Source of the DNA: Ensifer sp. IC3342
GTDB lineage: Bacteria; Pseudomonadota; Alphaproteobacteria; Rhizobiales; Rhizobiaceae
Direction of reading: 5' to 3'
Assembly (NCBI RefSeq): GCF_020193655.1
Contig: NZ_JADYVE010000001.1
Span: forward strand, 310,001 to 374,000
Length of the DNA stretch: 64,000 nt
Shown here: positions 55,362 to 64,000 of the stretch, in pieces
How the letters are laid out: each line of letters starts with the position of its first letter
How positions within the stretch are numbered: position 1 is the first letter of the stretch
The notes under the pieces: generated by a model
The model's input: the letters and a program-made list of their open reading frames with translations, nothing else
The model's database searches: none
Told to the model about the DNA's origin: nothing
Position numbers and translations under genes: made by a program

Positions 55362-57665
55362 TCACTTTTGTTTCATCGCCGCCTGCAATGCGGCGCCAAG
55401 AGCGCCCTGGACGGGCGCTTGCGATCGTGACTGACGTTCGGCTGCATTGCGGGTGCCGCCACCATTCGATGCGGATCCCCTCGCCTCGCGCCCTCTGTCC
55501 GCGCCGCCGTCCTTGCGCATCGAGAGACTGATACGTTTGCGGGCAACGTCGACTTCGGTGACACGCACCTGCACGACATCGCCTGCCTTCACAACCTCAT
55601 GCGGGTCCTTGATGAAGCGGTCGGCCAGTTGCGACACATGGACAAGGCCGTCTTGATGTACGCCGATGTCGACGAACGCGCCGAAAGCGGCGACATTCGT
55701 GACGGTACCCTCGAGTTGCATCCCGACTTTCAGATCCTTGATATCATCGACGCCCTCGGCAAAGGTCGCCGTCTTGAAGCTCGGGCGCGGATCGCGGCCA
55801 GGCTTTTCCAGCTCTGCAAGGATATCCTTGACCGTCGGCAGGCCGAATCGATCGTCGACAAATGCGCGCGGATCGAGCTTCTTCAGAGCAGCGCTGTCGC
55901 CCATCAGTGACCGGACGTCGCGACCGCAAGCGGCGACGATCTTTTTCGCGACACCGTAGGCCTCCGGGTGCACCGAGGACGCATCGAGCGGCTCGGTTCC
56001 GTTCGGTATCCGCAGAAAGCCGGCACATTGCTCGAAGGTCCGGGCACCAAGACGCGATACCTTCAAAAGTTGCTGACGACTGGAAAAAGGCCCGGTCGCG
56101 TCACGGTGCGCGACGATCGCTTCCGCAGACGATTTGCCGAGACCAGATACGCGCGCCAGCAGCGATGCCGAGGCGGTGTTGAGATCGACGCCGACGGCGT
56201 TTACCGCATCTTCGACGACCGCGTCGAGCGAGCGGCTGAGTTTCGATTGGTCGACATCGTGCTGGTATTGACCGACACCAATTGATTTCGGCTCGATCTT
56301 GACGAGCTCGGCTAGCGGATCCTGCAATCTCCGGGCGATTGAAACAGCACCGCGCAGTGAGACGTCGAGCGTGGGAAATTCGGCCGCCGCCGTCTCGGAC
56401 GCGGAATATACCGATGCCCCTGCCTCGGAGACGATGACCTTTGTGGGTTTCGGCGCCGGGAGCTGCGCAAGCATGTCGGCCACAAGCTTCTCGGTTTCGC
56501 GGCTGCCGGTGCCGTTGCCGATGGCAATCAGTTCGACCTTGTGCTTGCGGATGAGCGACGCGAGCTCCGCCTGGGTGCCGCGAATGTCGTTCTTCGGCGG
56601 AAAAGGATAGACCGTTGTCGTGTCGAGCAACTTGCCGGTGCCGTCGACAACCGCGACCTTGACTCCGGTGCGGATGCCGGGATCAAGGCCCATCGTCGCG
56701 CGCGATCCGGCGGGCGCGGCAAGCAGCAGATCCTTGAGATTGCGCGCGAAGACGCGGATTGCCTCTTCTTCCGCCCGTTCCCGTAACTCACGCATCAGGT
56801 CCAGCGAGAGCGACATGGAAAGCTTGACGCGCCAGGTCCAGCCGATCACGTCCGCGAGCCACTTGTCGCCGGGCAGGTGCGCGCCGACGTTGTAGGCGGC
56901 CGCGATCATGCGCTCGACCGGTTTCATCGGCGAAACGTCGTCCTGGTCGACGACGATATCGACGGAGAGGATTTCCTCGTTCCAGCCGCGCAGCATCGCA
57001 AGCGCCCGATGGCCGGGCGTCGTTGCCCAGCGTTCGGAGTGATCGAAGTAGTCCGAGAATTTCGCACCCGCTTCCTGTTTGCCGTCGACCACTCTGGCGC
57101 GCAGGAAGGCCGCATCTTTCATGTAGTTGCGCAGACGGCCCAGAAGATCGGCATTTTCGGTCATGCCTTCGGCGATGATGTCGCGGGCGCCTTCGAGTGC
57201 CGCCTTGATGTCCGTTACATCGGCCGACAGGAACGCGCTGGCGCGGTCAGACGGTGCGACCGACCGATCGGCAAGAATCGCCTCCGCCAGTGGTCCAAGG
57301 CCCCGCTCCCTAGCAATCTCGGCTTTGGTACGCCGCTTCGGTTTGTAGGGCAGATAGATGTCCTCTAGCTCCGCCTTTGTGGCCGCAGAGGCGATCTTGC
57401 GTTCGAGCTCGTCGGTGAGCTTGTCCTGGCCGCGGATCGACTCGAGGATCGAGTTCCGACGCGCCTCGAGTTCACGCAGATAAGTGAGCCGCTCCGAAAG
57501 CAGGCGCAACTGCGTATCGTCGAGTCCGCCGGTGACCTCCTTGCGATAGCGGGCAATGAAAGGCACCGTTGCTCCCCCGTCGAGCAGATCGACGGCAGCG
57601 GCAACCTGCGCGGCGGTTGCCTTGATCTCGCTTGCGATGATGGCGGCAATGGGCTTTGCGGTCAT
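55362..57665 (-). CDS. tex: Tex family RNA-binding protein
   Basis: 767 residues from ATG 57665; the longer open frame upstream is not supported. The N-terminal Tex domain ([44 protein letters not shown]), a YqgF-like RNase H fold ([17 protein letters not shown]), helix-hairpin-helix ([15 protein letters not shown]) and a C-terminal S1 domain ([24 protein letters not shown]). Conserved and often linked to transcript stability or stress survival. A Ser/Gly/Arg-rich tail ends the protein. Confidence 0.95.
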   Translation of the reverse strand: MTAKPIAAIIASEIKATAAQVAAAVDLLDGGATVPFIARYRKEVTGGLDDTQLRLLSERLTYLRELEARRNSILESIRGQDKLTDELERKIASAATKAELEDIYLPYKPKRRTKAEIARERGLGPLAEAILADRSVAPSDRASAFLSADVTDIKAALEGARDIIAEGMTENADLLGRLRNYMKDAAFLRARVVDGKQEAGAKFSDYFDHSERWATTPGHRALAMLRGWNEEILSVDIVVDQDDVSPMKPVERMIAAAYNVGAHLPGDKWLADVIGWTWRVKLSMSLSLDLMRELRERAEEEAIRVFARNLKDLLLAAPAGSRATMGLDPGIRTGVKVAVVDGTGKLLDTTTVYPFPPKNDIRGTQAELASLIRKHKVELIAIGNGTGSRETEKLVADMLAQLPAPKPTKVIVSEAGASVYSASETAAAEFPTLDVSLRGAVSIARRLQDPLAELVKIEPKSIGVGQYQHDVDQSKLSRSLDAVVEDAVNAVGVDLNTASASLLARVSGLGKSSAEAIVAHRDATGPFSSRQQLLKVSRLGARTFEQCAGFLRIPNGTEPLDASSVHPEAYGVAKKIVAACGRDVRSLMGDSAALKKLDPRAFVDDRFGLPTVKDILAELEKPGRDPRPSFKTATFAEGVDDIKDLKVGMQLEGTVTNVAAFGAFVDIGVHQDGLVHVSQLADRFIKDPHEVVKAGDVVQVRVTEVDVARKRISLSMRKDGGADRGREARGSASNGGGTRNAAERQSRSQAPVQGALGAALQAAMKQK

Positions 57666-57858
57666 TCTGCGTTCCGTATGCTGTTTCAGGGGCGGACCAT
57701 AGTGACGCAGACCATCAAGGCCAAGTGAAGGCCGATGCTCTCCTGGCCGAACTCCACAGGAGATCGCAGAGGATGTCTGCCGGTCACCGGAAGCACGGCT
57801 CCCCCTTCTCCCGGCCTGGACGAGAGGATCGGCAGGATGAGAGATAGTCCTAAGCCGG

Positions 57859-59115
57859 CTAGACCGCGACCAGTTCCAATCGCCGGCGGGTTCTCTCGAA
57901 TTCGAGCAGTTCGCGCTCCTTTTCAGCGATATAGTCCCGCGAAACCGGCACCGATCCCAGTGATGGCGAGAGCTGCAACTGGAAGACGAAGTGCTTGTCG
58001 TAAAGAAAGGCGGTTTCCGAGGCTGCGAGATAGAATTCCCACATCCGGAAGAAGCGTTCGTCGTAGAGCCTGACCGCCTCCTCCCGTTTCGCCACGAAGC
58101 GCTCACGCCAGGCTCTCAATGTCCAGGCGTAGTGCATCGGCAGAATCTCGATATCCTTGACGAGCAGCCGTGTGCTCTCAACAGGCGGCAGCACTTCGGA
58201 GAGAGCCGGGATGTACCCCCCGGGGAAGATGTATTTCTCGATCCAGGGATTGGTGGCCCAGGGTTTGTAGATCTGGCCGATGGAATGAAGCAGCATCACC
58301 CCTTCGGGCTTCAGCAGTTCCTTCATCTTGCGGAAAAAGTTGCCGTAGTTGCCGATGCCCACGTGCTCGAACATCCCGACCGAGACGATGCGGTCGAACT
58401 GCCGCCCCTGCATCGTGCGGTAGTCCTGAAGTTCGAAGCGCACGCGGTCGGCCAGTCCGCGTCGCGCTGCACGCTCGCGCGAAACCTTCAGTTGCTCTTC
58501 GCTCAGCGTGATACCGGTGACTTCGACGCCGGACGATTCGGCGAGATACATCGCCATGCCGCCCCAGCCGGAACCGACTTCGAGCACCTTCTGGCCGGGC
58601 TCGAGCAAGAGTTTCGCCGCGATGTGTCGCTTCTTGGCGCGCTGGGCCTCATCGAGCGAAATTCCCGGCGGATGGAAATAGGCGCAGGAATATTGCCAAT
58701 CCTCATCGAGGAAGAGATTGAAGAGCTTCCCGTCGAGATCGTAGTGATGGGCGACGTTGTGGCGATTGCGGTTGACGGGGAGCCGGCTCTTGAGTTGCTG
58801 ACGCAGCACGTGCAGCAGCGCCGCGATCGAATTGCGGAAGGTCGCGGCGTTTTCAAGGTCATTGCTCTTGGCAATGGACAGCACATCGAAAATATCGCCT
58901 TCCTCGACGAGGACGCGACCGTCCATATACATTTCACCGAATTTGAGGCCGGGGTCGCGCAGGATGGCTTTTTCAGCCTCAGCATCGGCGATCCTTATGG
59001 TGGCGGGCTTGCCCGTGCCATCCCCGAGGACCACCTCTTCGCCCGATGAGAAAATAACCGTCAGCTTGCCCTTTTGGACAAGACGGCGGAGCATGTTCAA
59101 CAATCCCGCATTCAT
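57859..59115 (-). CDS. cfa: Cyclopropane-fatty-acyl-phospholipid synthase family methyltransferase
   Basis: 418 residues. The N-terminal lipid-binding part ([17 protein letters not shown]) and a SAM domain with [10 protein letters not shown] (177-186), plus the CFA blocks [24 protein letters not shown], YSCAYF and GMFEHVG. It transfers a methylene group to unsaturated phospholipids. Rhizobia often have two such genes, so the exact role is inferred. Confidence 0.92.
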   Translation of the reverse strand: MNAGLLNMLRRLVQKGKLTVIFSSGEEVVLGDGTGKPATIRIADAEAEKAILRDPGLKFGEMYMDGRVLVEEGDIFDVLSIAKSNDLENAATFRNSIAALLHVLRQQLKSRLPVNRNRHNVAHHYDLDGKLFNLFLDEDWQYSCAYFHPPGISLDEAQRAKKRHIAAKLLLEPGQKVLEVGSGWGGMAMYLAESSGVEVTGITLSEEQLKVSRERAARRGLADRVRFELQDYRTMQGRQFDRIVSVGMFEHVGIGNYGNFFRKMKELLKPEGVMLLHSIGQIYKPWATNPWIEKYIFPGGYIPALSEVLPPVESTRLLVKDIEILPMHYAWTLRAWRERFVAKREEAVRLYDERFFRMWEFYLAASETAFLYDKHFVFQLQLSPSLGSVPVSRDYIAEKERELLEFERTRRRLELVAV

Positions 59116-59490
59116 ATCCTACCTCAGCATCAGACCTACACGGATATAACGTCCTTCCGCACAGGAGACGCTCGGGCGGTTTGATCGGCTTTCGGAGGAT
59201 ATGCGTGCAGGCATGCACTTCAAGGAAACGGCGCCGACGCATCCTGAAAAGCGAGAACCGACCTGGCTGCAGCCCCACGGCTTCCGGCAGGCGGGGCGCC
59301 GCACACCGGGAATTTCGTCAGGCTGGCCCTACCGGGCTCCTATCCATCAGAACTTCCATTAACTTAGCGGCGTTCAACAGTTTATCAATGGGGTTCTTTG
59401 TGGCCCCTCAAAGCTCTGCTTCCTTAGTAAATTCGAAGAAGGCTGACTGCTGCGCGTATGCCGAAAGCGCCGGCGGGAGACCGCCGTCCA
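59116..59490. other. Intergenic region upstream of cfa
   Basis: 375 bases downstream of the reductase gene (59491) and upstream of cfa (same strand). It contains the probable cfa promoter, but I could not pick boxes with confidence. GTGCAGGCATGCAC (near 59208) is a short palindrome. No gene seen. Confidence 0.4.
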
Positions 59491-60489
59491 CTAACTGCCG
59501 AACACGCCGAGGCCGCGAAGACGGGTGCGATCGTGCGAGCGGTCGAAATCAAGCTCCGGTCCTGCCGGAACGATTCCGGTCGGATTGACATGGCGGAGGC
59601 CGTAGTAGCCACGTTTGATGTGATCGATGCGCACAGACTCGCGGATGCCCGGCCACTGATAGATTTCGCGCATATAGTTCGACAGCGACGGGTGGTCATC
59701 GATCCGGCGGATGTTGCACTTGAAGACGCCGCGATAGGCGGCATCGAAACGGATCAAGGTGACGAAAAGTCGAATATCCGCCTCGGTGAGATAGGCGCCG
59801 GCAAGATAGCGATTCTGAGCAAGATGCCGCTCAAGGTCGTCGAGCATGTCGAACAGACTGAAGACCGCTTCGTCATAAGCTTCCTGCGTCTTGGCGAAGC
59901 CGGCGCGATAGACGCCGTTATTGACGCGGGCATAGATCGGTTCGTTCCAACGATCGATCTCCGCGCGCAGGGCGGCGGGATAGAAATCCAGGCGATTACC
60001 GGTCAGGTGGTCGAATGCCGAATTAAGGATGCGAATGATGTCGGCCGATTCGTTGTTGACGATTCGGCCTTCCTTCATGTCCCACAGCACCGGCACCGAG
60101 ACCTTGCCGGTGTAATGCGGATCGCTCGCCGTGTAGAGCTGATGATGGTATCGAATCTCCCCGACACGCCCGCCGGCGTCGACAGGCTGGTCATAAGTCC
60201 AACCATCCTCATCCAGAACGGGTTCGGCGACCGTCAAGCCAACGATGGCTTCGAGGCCCTTGAGGTTGCGCATGGCGATCGTGCGGGAAGCCCAGGGACA
60301 CAGGTAAGAGACGAACAGCCGGTAGCGCCCTGTCTCGGCGGGCAGCGCCGGTTGCCCATCCGGGCCTGGCCGTCCGTCGGGCGTCACCCAGTTGTGGAAC
60401 CGGGTCGGTTCACGATGGAAGGCACCGTCCTTCATCTCGCTCACGGCGACGTCACCCTTGACCCATTTCCCATCGACGAGCTGCGGCAT
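59491..60489 (-). CDS. Glutathionyl-hydroquinone reductase (Xi-class GST)
   Basis: 332 residues, ATG 60489 preceded by CAGGAGG. Active Cys64 in LCPWASR and the GSH-HQR blocks SVPVLWDMKEGRIVNNESADI, NGVYRAGFAKTQEAYD and YLTEADIRLFVTLIRFD. It removes glutathione from glutathionyl-hydroquinones. An EcfG-type promoter lies 27 to 51 bases upstream. Confidence 0.92.
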   Translation of the reverse strand: MPQLVDGKWVKGDVAVSEMKDGAFHREPTRFHNWVTPDGRPGPDGQPALPAETGRYRLFVSYLCPWASRTIAMRNLKGLEAIVGLTVAEPVLDEDGWTYDQPVDAGGRVGEIRYHHQLYTASDPHYTGKVSVPVLWDMKEGRIVNNESADIIRILNSAFDHLTGNRLDFYPAALRAEIDRWNEPIYARVNNGVYRAGFAKTQEAYDEAVFSLFDMLDDLERHLAQNRYLAGAYLTEADIRLFVTLIRFDAAYRGVFKCNIRRIDDHPSLSNYMREIYQWPGIRESVRIDHIKRGYYGLRHVNPTGIVPAGPELDFDRSHDRTRLRGLGVFGS

Positions 60490-60515
60490 AAGAGTCCTCC
60501 TGCAGGCGTTGCCTA

Positions 60516-60540
60516 AACCGGCGCCGATGGCTTAGGTTCC
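60516..60540 (-). promoter_or_regulatory. EcfG/RpoE2-type promoter of the hydroquinone reductase
   Basis: Minus strand: GGAAC (60540-60536), 16 bases, GGTT (60519-60516). Differs from the consensus at one -10 base; identical to the variant before the ZIP-like gene. Confidence 0.62.
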
Positions 60541-60661
60541 ACAGGGTTGATTTCCGGTCAATTGCGCGCGGAGGTGACAGATCGTTCGCAATCCGTGCCT
60601 GCGTTCGCATCATCCTCAAGCCGCATTGCCGGGTGAAGCGGGCGTCAGAGGAGAAGTCACG

Positions 60662-61660
60662 ATGAAGAAGCTCATCGTTGCGGTGTTTGCCATTGTTGCC
60701 GCCCTCTGGTTTCTAAATACATCGATGCTGGTGACGCCGCCATCCGGCGCAGTGAAAATCCTTGCGCATCGCGGCATCCATCAGGTGTTCGAACCGACCG
60801 GAGTTGAAAACGATACGTGCACGGCCGAGCGGATCGAACCGCCACGCCACGCCTATCTCGAAAATACGATAGCCTCCATGCAAGCGGCTATGGACAGCGG
60901 CGCAGAGGTCGTGGAACTCGATGTCCACCTGACTCCGGATCGCGAATTTGCTGTGTTCCACGACTGGACGCTCGACTGCCGCACGGACGGAACGGGTGTG
61001 ACCGAGCAAACGCCAATGTCGAAACTGAAGACGCTCGACATCGGCTACGGCTACACCGCCGACGGCGGCAAGACCTTTCCCTTCCGCGGCCACGCGCAAG
61101 GCCAGATGCCGACCTTGACGGAAGTATTCACTGCCCTGCCCCAAGGCCGTTTCCTTATCAATTTCAAGAGCGAACGGCGGGCGGAAGGCGCGACATTGGC
61201 AGTTCTGTTGCGCGCTCATCCCGAATGGCGCAAATCCGTCTTCGGCGTCTATGGCGGCAGTGCGCCGACGCAGGAAACCCTGCGGCTAGTTCCTGACTTG
61301 CGGGGCTATGACAAGCAGTCAACGCTTGCTTGCCTTGGCCGCTATGCCGCCTATGGCTGGACCGGCATCGTACCGGAAGCTTGCCACGACACACTTGTCG
61401 TCGTGCCCGCCAATTACGCGCCGTTCCTTTGGGGCTGGCCCAACCGCTTTGCCGCGCGCATGAGAGATGCCGGAAGTGAGGTCATCCTGCTAGGGCGCTA
61501 TGGTGGCGGCGATTTTACCTCTGGCATCGACAGTGCCGACGACTTGGCGCTCGTTCCCAAGAATTTCGCCGGCTATGTCTGGACCAACCGGGCGGAGACG
61601 ATCGCCCCGCTTCTCGGGAAACGGATGGCGGCCACGAACAACCAAGCCAACCGCGAATAG
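60662..61660 (+). CDS. Glycerophosphodiester phosphodiesterase family protein
   Basis: 332 residues from ATG 60662 (GAGGAGAAG upstream). N-terminal membrane helix or signal (4-22), then ILAHRGIHQ, LENTIASMQAAMDSGAEVVELDVHLT and FHDWTLDCRTDGTG, the GDPD TIM-barrel metal and catalytic blocks. A GDPD-typical insertion around DTCTAERIEPP is unusual. Exported or periplasmic lipid-phosphodiester hydrolysis is inferred. Confidence 0.87.
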   Translation: MKKLIVAVFAIVAALWFLNTSMLVTPPSGAVKILAHRGIHQVFEPTGVENDTCTAERIEPPRHAYLENTIASMQAAMDSGAEVVELDVHLTPDREFAVFHDWTLDCRTDGTGVTEQTPMSKLKTLDIGYGYTADGGKTFPFRGHAQGQMPTLTEVFTALPQGRFLINFKSERRAEGATLAVLLRAHPEWRKSVFGVYGGSAPTQETLRLVPDLRGYDKQSTLACLGRYAAYGWTGIVPEACHDTLVVVPANYAPFLWGWPNRFAARMRDAGSEVILLGRYGGGDFTSGIDSADDLALVPKNFAGYVWTNRAETIAPLLGKRMAATNNQANRE

Positions 61661-61667
61661 CCGCAGC

Positions 61668-61775
61668 CTGCTTCATGTTTTCCTTAAATCGTCGCCGATT
61701 TAGGGACAAAAACATGCAGCAATTCACAGCGCTATAGCGTGCTTTGCGCGTCTGCCAAGACGCGCGGCGCTGTGG
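61668..61775 (-). repeat. Full ~107-bp mosaic palindromic repeat, copy B
   Basis: The reverse complement aligns end to end with copy A at 18268-18375, including CAGCGCCGCGCGTC, AGACGCGCAAAG, GAATTGCTGCATG and CCCTAAATCGGCGACGATTT. It lies between the convergent GDPD gene and era. Confidence 0.85.
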
Positions 61776-61779
61776 TCGG

Positions 61780-62709
61780 TCATCGCGGGAATTCAAGCCC
61801 CATTTCGCGGAAGCGCTCCGGATCGTCGCCCCAGTTCTCGCGCACTTTTACGAACAGAAAAAGGTGCACGGGTTGTTCGAGGATTTCAGAGATTTCCTTG
61901 CGCGCGGCGGTCGAGATCGCCTTGATCGCCTCTCCTCCCCTGCCGAGTGCGATCTTCTTCTGGCTCTCGCGCTCGACATAGATCACCTGCTCGATGCGCA
62001 CGGAACCGTCCTTGCGCTCCTCCCATTTCTCAGTCTCGACGTGGGAGGCATAGGGGAGTTCCTGATGCAGCCGAAGGAACAGTTTCTCGCGGGTGATCTC
62101 GGCGGCAAGCTGGCGCATCGGAAGATCCGAGATCTGATCCTCCGGATAGTACCAAGGCCCCTCCGGCAGCGCCTTCGCAAGATAGTCCATGACATCGTCG
62201 CAGCCGGAGCCGGAAAGCGCCGAGATCATGAAGGTGCGCTCGAACTTGACCATCTCGTTTGCCGACGCCGCAAGCTTCAGCAAATCTTCCGGACGCACCT
62301 GATCGATCTTGTTGAGCACCAGGATCTTCGGCTGAGGGACTTCCTTCAGGCCTTCGAGGATCGCCTCTGCGTCCCCCTTCAACCCGCGCTCGCTGTCGAT
62401 CAACAGCATGATCAGGTCGGCATCCTTGGCACCGCCCCAGGCGGTCGTCACCATAGCGCGGTCGAGCCGGCGCCGCGGCTTGAAGATCCCCGGTGTATCC
62501 ATGAAGACAATCTGCGCGTTGTCATGGATCGCGATGCCGCGCACGATGGCGCGCGTCGTCTGCACCTTGTGACTGACGATCGAGACTTTCGCGCCGACGA
62601 GGCGATTGACGAGAGTCGATTTACCGGCATTGGTGGCGCCGATCAGCGCCACGAAACCTGAGCGGGTCGGCACGCCGGCGGCGGCCGTATCATGTTCAAT
62701 ATCCGTCAT
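61780..62709 (-). CDS. era: GTPase Era
   Basis: 309 residues from ATG 62709 (8 bases after the rnc stop); a longer form overlapping rnc is less likely. GATNAGKST (24-32), FMDTPGIF and NKID give the G motifs; the C-terminal KH domain holds IEQVIYVERESQKKIALGRGGEAIK. It assists 16S rRNA maturation and 30S assembly. Last gene of the lepB-rnc-era run. Confidence 0.96.
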   Translation of the reverse strand: MTDIEHDTAAAGVPTRSGFVALIGATNAGKSTLVNRLVGAKVSIVSHKVQTTRAIVRGIAIHDNAQIVFMDTPGIFKPRRRLDRAMVTTAWGGAKDADLIMLLIDSERGLKGDAEAILEGLKEVPQPKILVLNKIDQVRPEDLLKLAASANEMVKFERTFMISALSGSGCDDVMDYLAKALPEGPWYYPEDQISDLPMRQLAAEITREKLFLRLHQELPYASHVETEKWEERKDGSVRIEQVIYVERESQKKIALGRGGEAIKAISTAARKEISEILEQPVHLFLFVKVRENWGDDPERFREMGLEFPR

Positions 62710-62717
62710 AGCTTCCG

Positions 62718-63437
62718 TCAATTTCCAGCAGATTTCTGCTGCCAAACCCCTTCACGCTCCAGCAATCGTGTCGCGGCAACCTGTTCGGCGCCGCGTTTGG
62801 AGCGGTCGGTTCCCGTCTCCGGTTGAAGACCCGCAACCTCGACCGTCACTGTGAAGCGTGGGTCGTGATCGGGGCCGGAGCGGTCATCCGTCCTGTATTT
62901 CGGCGCAACACCGAATTTGGCGTGCGCCCATTCCTGCAATTCAGTCTTCGCATCGCGACGGGCTCCGTCGGCGCTGGCCGCCCGGTCCGTCCAGTGAAGC
63001 AGCACGAAGCGGCGCGCCGCCTCCAGACCGCCGTCAAGATAGATTGCGGCAATCAGCGACTCTACCACATCGGCGCGCACATTCATCATGTGCTTGCCGG
63101 TGATCTTCTTCACGTCCGAACCGGTGCGGATGAACTCGTGCAGCGACAGATCGTCGGCGACCTTCGCGCAGCTTTCGGCGCTTACCAGTTGGTTCAGTCG
63201 GACGGAAAGTTCACCCTCGTTCGCGTCGCGAAAAGTCTGGAACAGAAGTTCGGCGACGCACAGGCCGAGGACCCGATCCCCCAAGAATTCGAGACGCTGG
63301 TAGTTGCTGCCTTTGGCGCTGCGGGCACTGGAATGCGTCAGCGCCCGGTCCAGGCGCTCTTTCTCGGAGAACTGATAACCGATCACGGCCTCGAGTCTCG
63401 CCCGATCCTCCGTGCTCAGCGATCGCCCCTTCATCAT
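62718..63437 (-). CDS. rnc: Ribonuclease III
   Basis: 239 residues from ATG 63437 (ATG 63434 also possible). RNase III signature YQRLEFLGDRVLGL with the metal-binding acidic residues, ADVVESLIAAIYLDGG, and a C-terminal double-stranded RNA-binding domain (DAKTELQEWAHAKFG to the C-terminus). It processes rRNA precursors and cuts structured RNA. The start overlaps the lepB stop. Confidence 0.96.
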   Translation of the reverse strand: MMKGRSLSTEDRARLEAVIGYQFSEKERLDRALTHSSARSAKGSNYQRLEFLGDRVLGLCVAELLFQTFRDANEGELSVRLNQLVSAESCAKVADDLSLHEFIRTGSDVKKITGKHMMNVRADVVESLIAAIYLDGGLEAARRFVLLHWTDRAASADGARRDAKTELQEWAHAKFGVAPKYRTDDRSGPDHDPRFTVTVEVAGLQPETGTDRSKRGAEQVAATRLLEREGVWQQKSAGN

Positions 63438-64000
63438 TCGACGACCTTGAACAGGCGGTCGTAACGCAGGTTTGCCGGCCATTTCCAGACCTCGCGGAAC
63501 GACGTGTCGTTGCCGAGAGAGAAGAAGATCAGGCTGGCCCGGCCCACCAGGTTCTCCGCCGGCACGAAGCCGACGTCGAAGCGGCTGTCGGCGGAATTGT
63601 CGCGGTTGTCGCCCATCATGAAATAGTGGCCCTCGGGGACGATGAACTCACGCGTGTTGTCGCCACGCGCATCCGGGAACTGGTCGAGCGTGTCGTAGGA
63701 AACGCCGTTGTCCATCGTCTCACGGTAGACCGGCACATCGCCGCCGGTGTCGTACTGGTCGTCGGCGCGGAATGCGCCGTCCGGGACGCGATCCACGGGC
63801 TTGTCGTTGACGTAGAGGATGCTGTTTCTCACCTGGATCCGGTCACCCGGGAGGCCGACGAGACGCTTGATGTAGTCGATGTCGGGATTCGGCGGAAAGC
63901 GGAAGACCACGATATCGCCGCGTTTCGGCTCGCTAGCGAAGATTCGCCCGCTAAAAAGATCAGGCGAGAACGGCAGCGAGTACTTCGAATAGCCGTAGGC
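63434..64000 (-). CDS. lepB: Signal peptidase I, 3' part (5' end outside window)
   Basis: The frame is open to the window edge, 188 residues visible. The catalytic Lys block YIKRLVGLPGD and the MGDNRDNSADSR motif are present; the catalytic Ser lies before the edge. Upstream, AYGYSKYSLPFS continues in frame. It removes signal peptides at the periplasmic membrane face. First gene of lepB-rnc-era. Confidence 0.95.
   Translation of the reverse strand, partial: AYGYSKYSLPFSPDLFSGRIFASEPKRGDIVVFRFPPNPDIDYIKRLVGLPGDRIQVRNSILYVNDKPVDRVPDGAFRADDQYDTGGDVPVYRETMDNGVSYDTLDQFPDARGDNTREFIVPEGHYFMMGDNRDNSADSRFDVGFVPAENLVGRASLIFFSLGNDTSFREVWKWPANLRYDRLFKVVE

Noticed and set aside
55362-58106. N-terminally extended tex frame (914 residues)
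   Set aside because: The extra 147 residues overlap cfa antisense, and the family N-terminus begins at 57665.

Overview
The window reads as a stretch of rhizobial (Alphaproteobacteria, Rhizobiales) main chromosome, most likely Sinorhizobium/Ensifer. The grounds are the lpsL–rkpK pair, the rpsF-rpsR-rplI-dnaB order, Rhizobium-type mosaic intergenic repeats, an Atm1-type ABC exporter, the Pss/Psd pair, and promoters of the alphaproteobacterial general-stress type. Species cannot be fixed from sequence alone. Almost all genes are core metabolism or housekeeping. I see no prophage, insertion sequence, CRISPR array, rRNA or tRNA.

Layout. 1-4.7 kb: ribosomal protein operon (rpsF, rpsR, a DUF2232 membrane protein, rplI) behind a structured leader, then replicative helicase dnaB. 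4.9-10.4 kb: AzlCD amino-acid exporter with an AraC regulator, alanine racemase, radA, cvpA. 10.6-16.4 kb: purF, an SDR, a ZIP-like protein with altered metal motifs, and an 847-residue epimerase/SPW/VKOR-like fusion. 16.6-23.1 kb: phosphatidylserine synthase and decarboxylase, Atm1-type exporter, LysM protein, LOG-family hydrolase. 23.1-29.8 kb: RarD transporter, citramalate synthase, an operon of three tandem GFA-family paralogues plus a proline iminopeptidase-like hydrolase, cysS. 30.2-36.4 kb: SRAP, Nudix, small unknowns, and ygfZ-HD-phosphatase followed by a NadQ-type regulator. 36.4-46.9 kb: sodC, the nadA-nadB-nadC operon with a 29-bp palindromic operator, an MFS transporter, a MOSC protein, an HD protein and a giant DUF2339 membrane protein. 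46.9-55.1 kb: phoX with a Pho box, recO, an L,D-transpeptidase lipoprotein, an ArsR/SRPBCC/glyoxalase module, lpsL and rkpK for UDP-sugar supply to surface polysaccharides, and a small exported unknown. 55.3-64 kb: tex, a cfa-type methyltransferase, a glutathionyl-hydroquinone reductase, a GDPD phosphodiesterase, and lepB-rnc-era (lepB cut by the window edge).

Regulatory reading. Five promoters fit the GGAAC-N16/17-(C/G)GTT pattern of the alphaproteobacterial ECF general-stress sigma factor (EcfG/RpoE2). They lie before the ZIP-like gene, the fusion gene, sodC, the small exported unknown and the hydroquinone reductase, which suggests that uncharacterised genes here belong to the general stress response. 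NAD synthesis looks controlled by the NadQ-type protein at its palindrome, phosphate scavenging by PhoB at the phoX Pho box, and the SRPBCC module by its divergent ArsR. About 107-bp mosaic repeats (two full and several partial copies) and a second family of CCTTCTCC-type palindromes fill many gaps between genes.

Coordinates come from reading the sequence. Start codons were chosen by ribosome-binding sites, overlaps with neighbours and family N-termini. No database search was run, so family names rest on recognised motifs and memory of the families.
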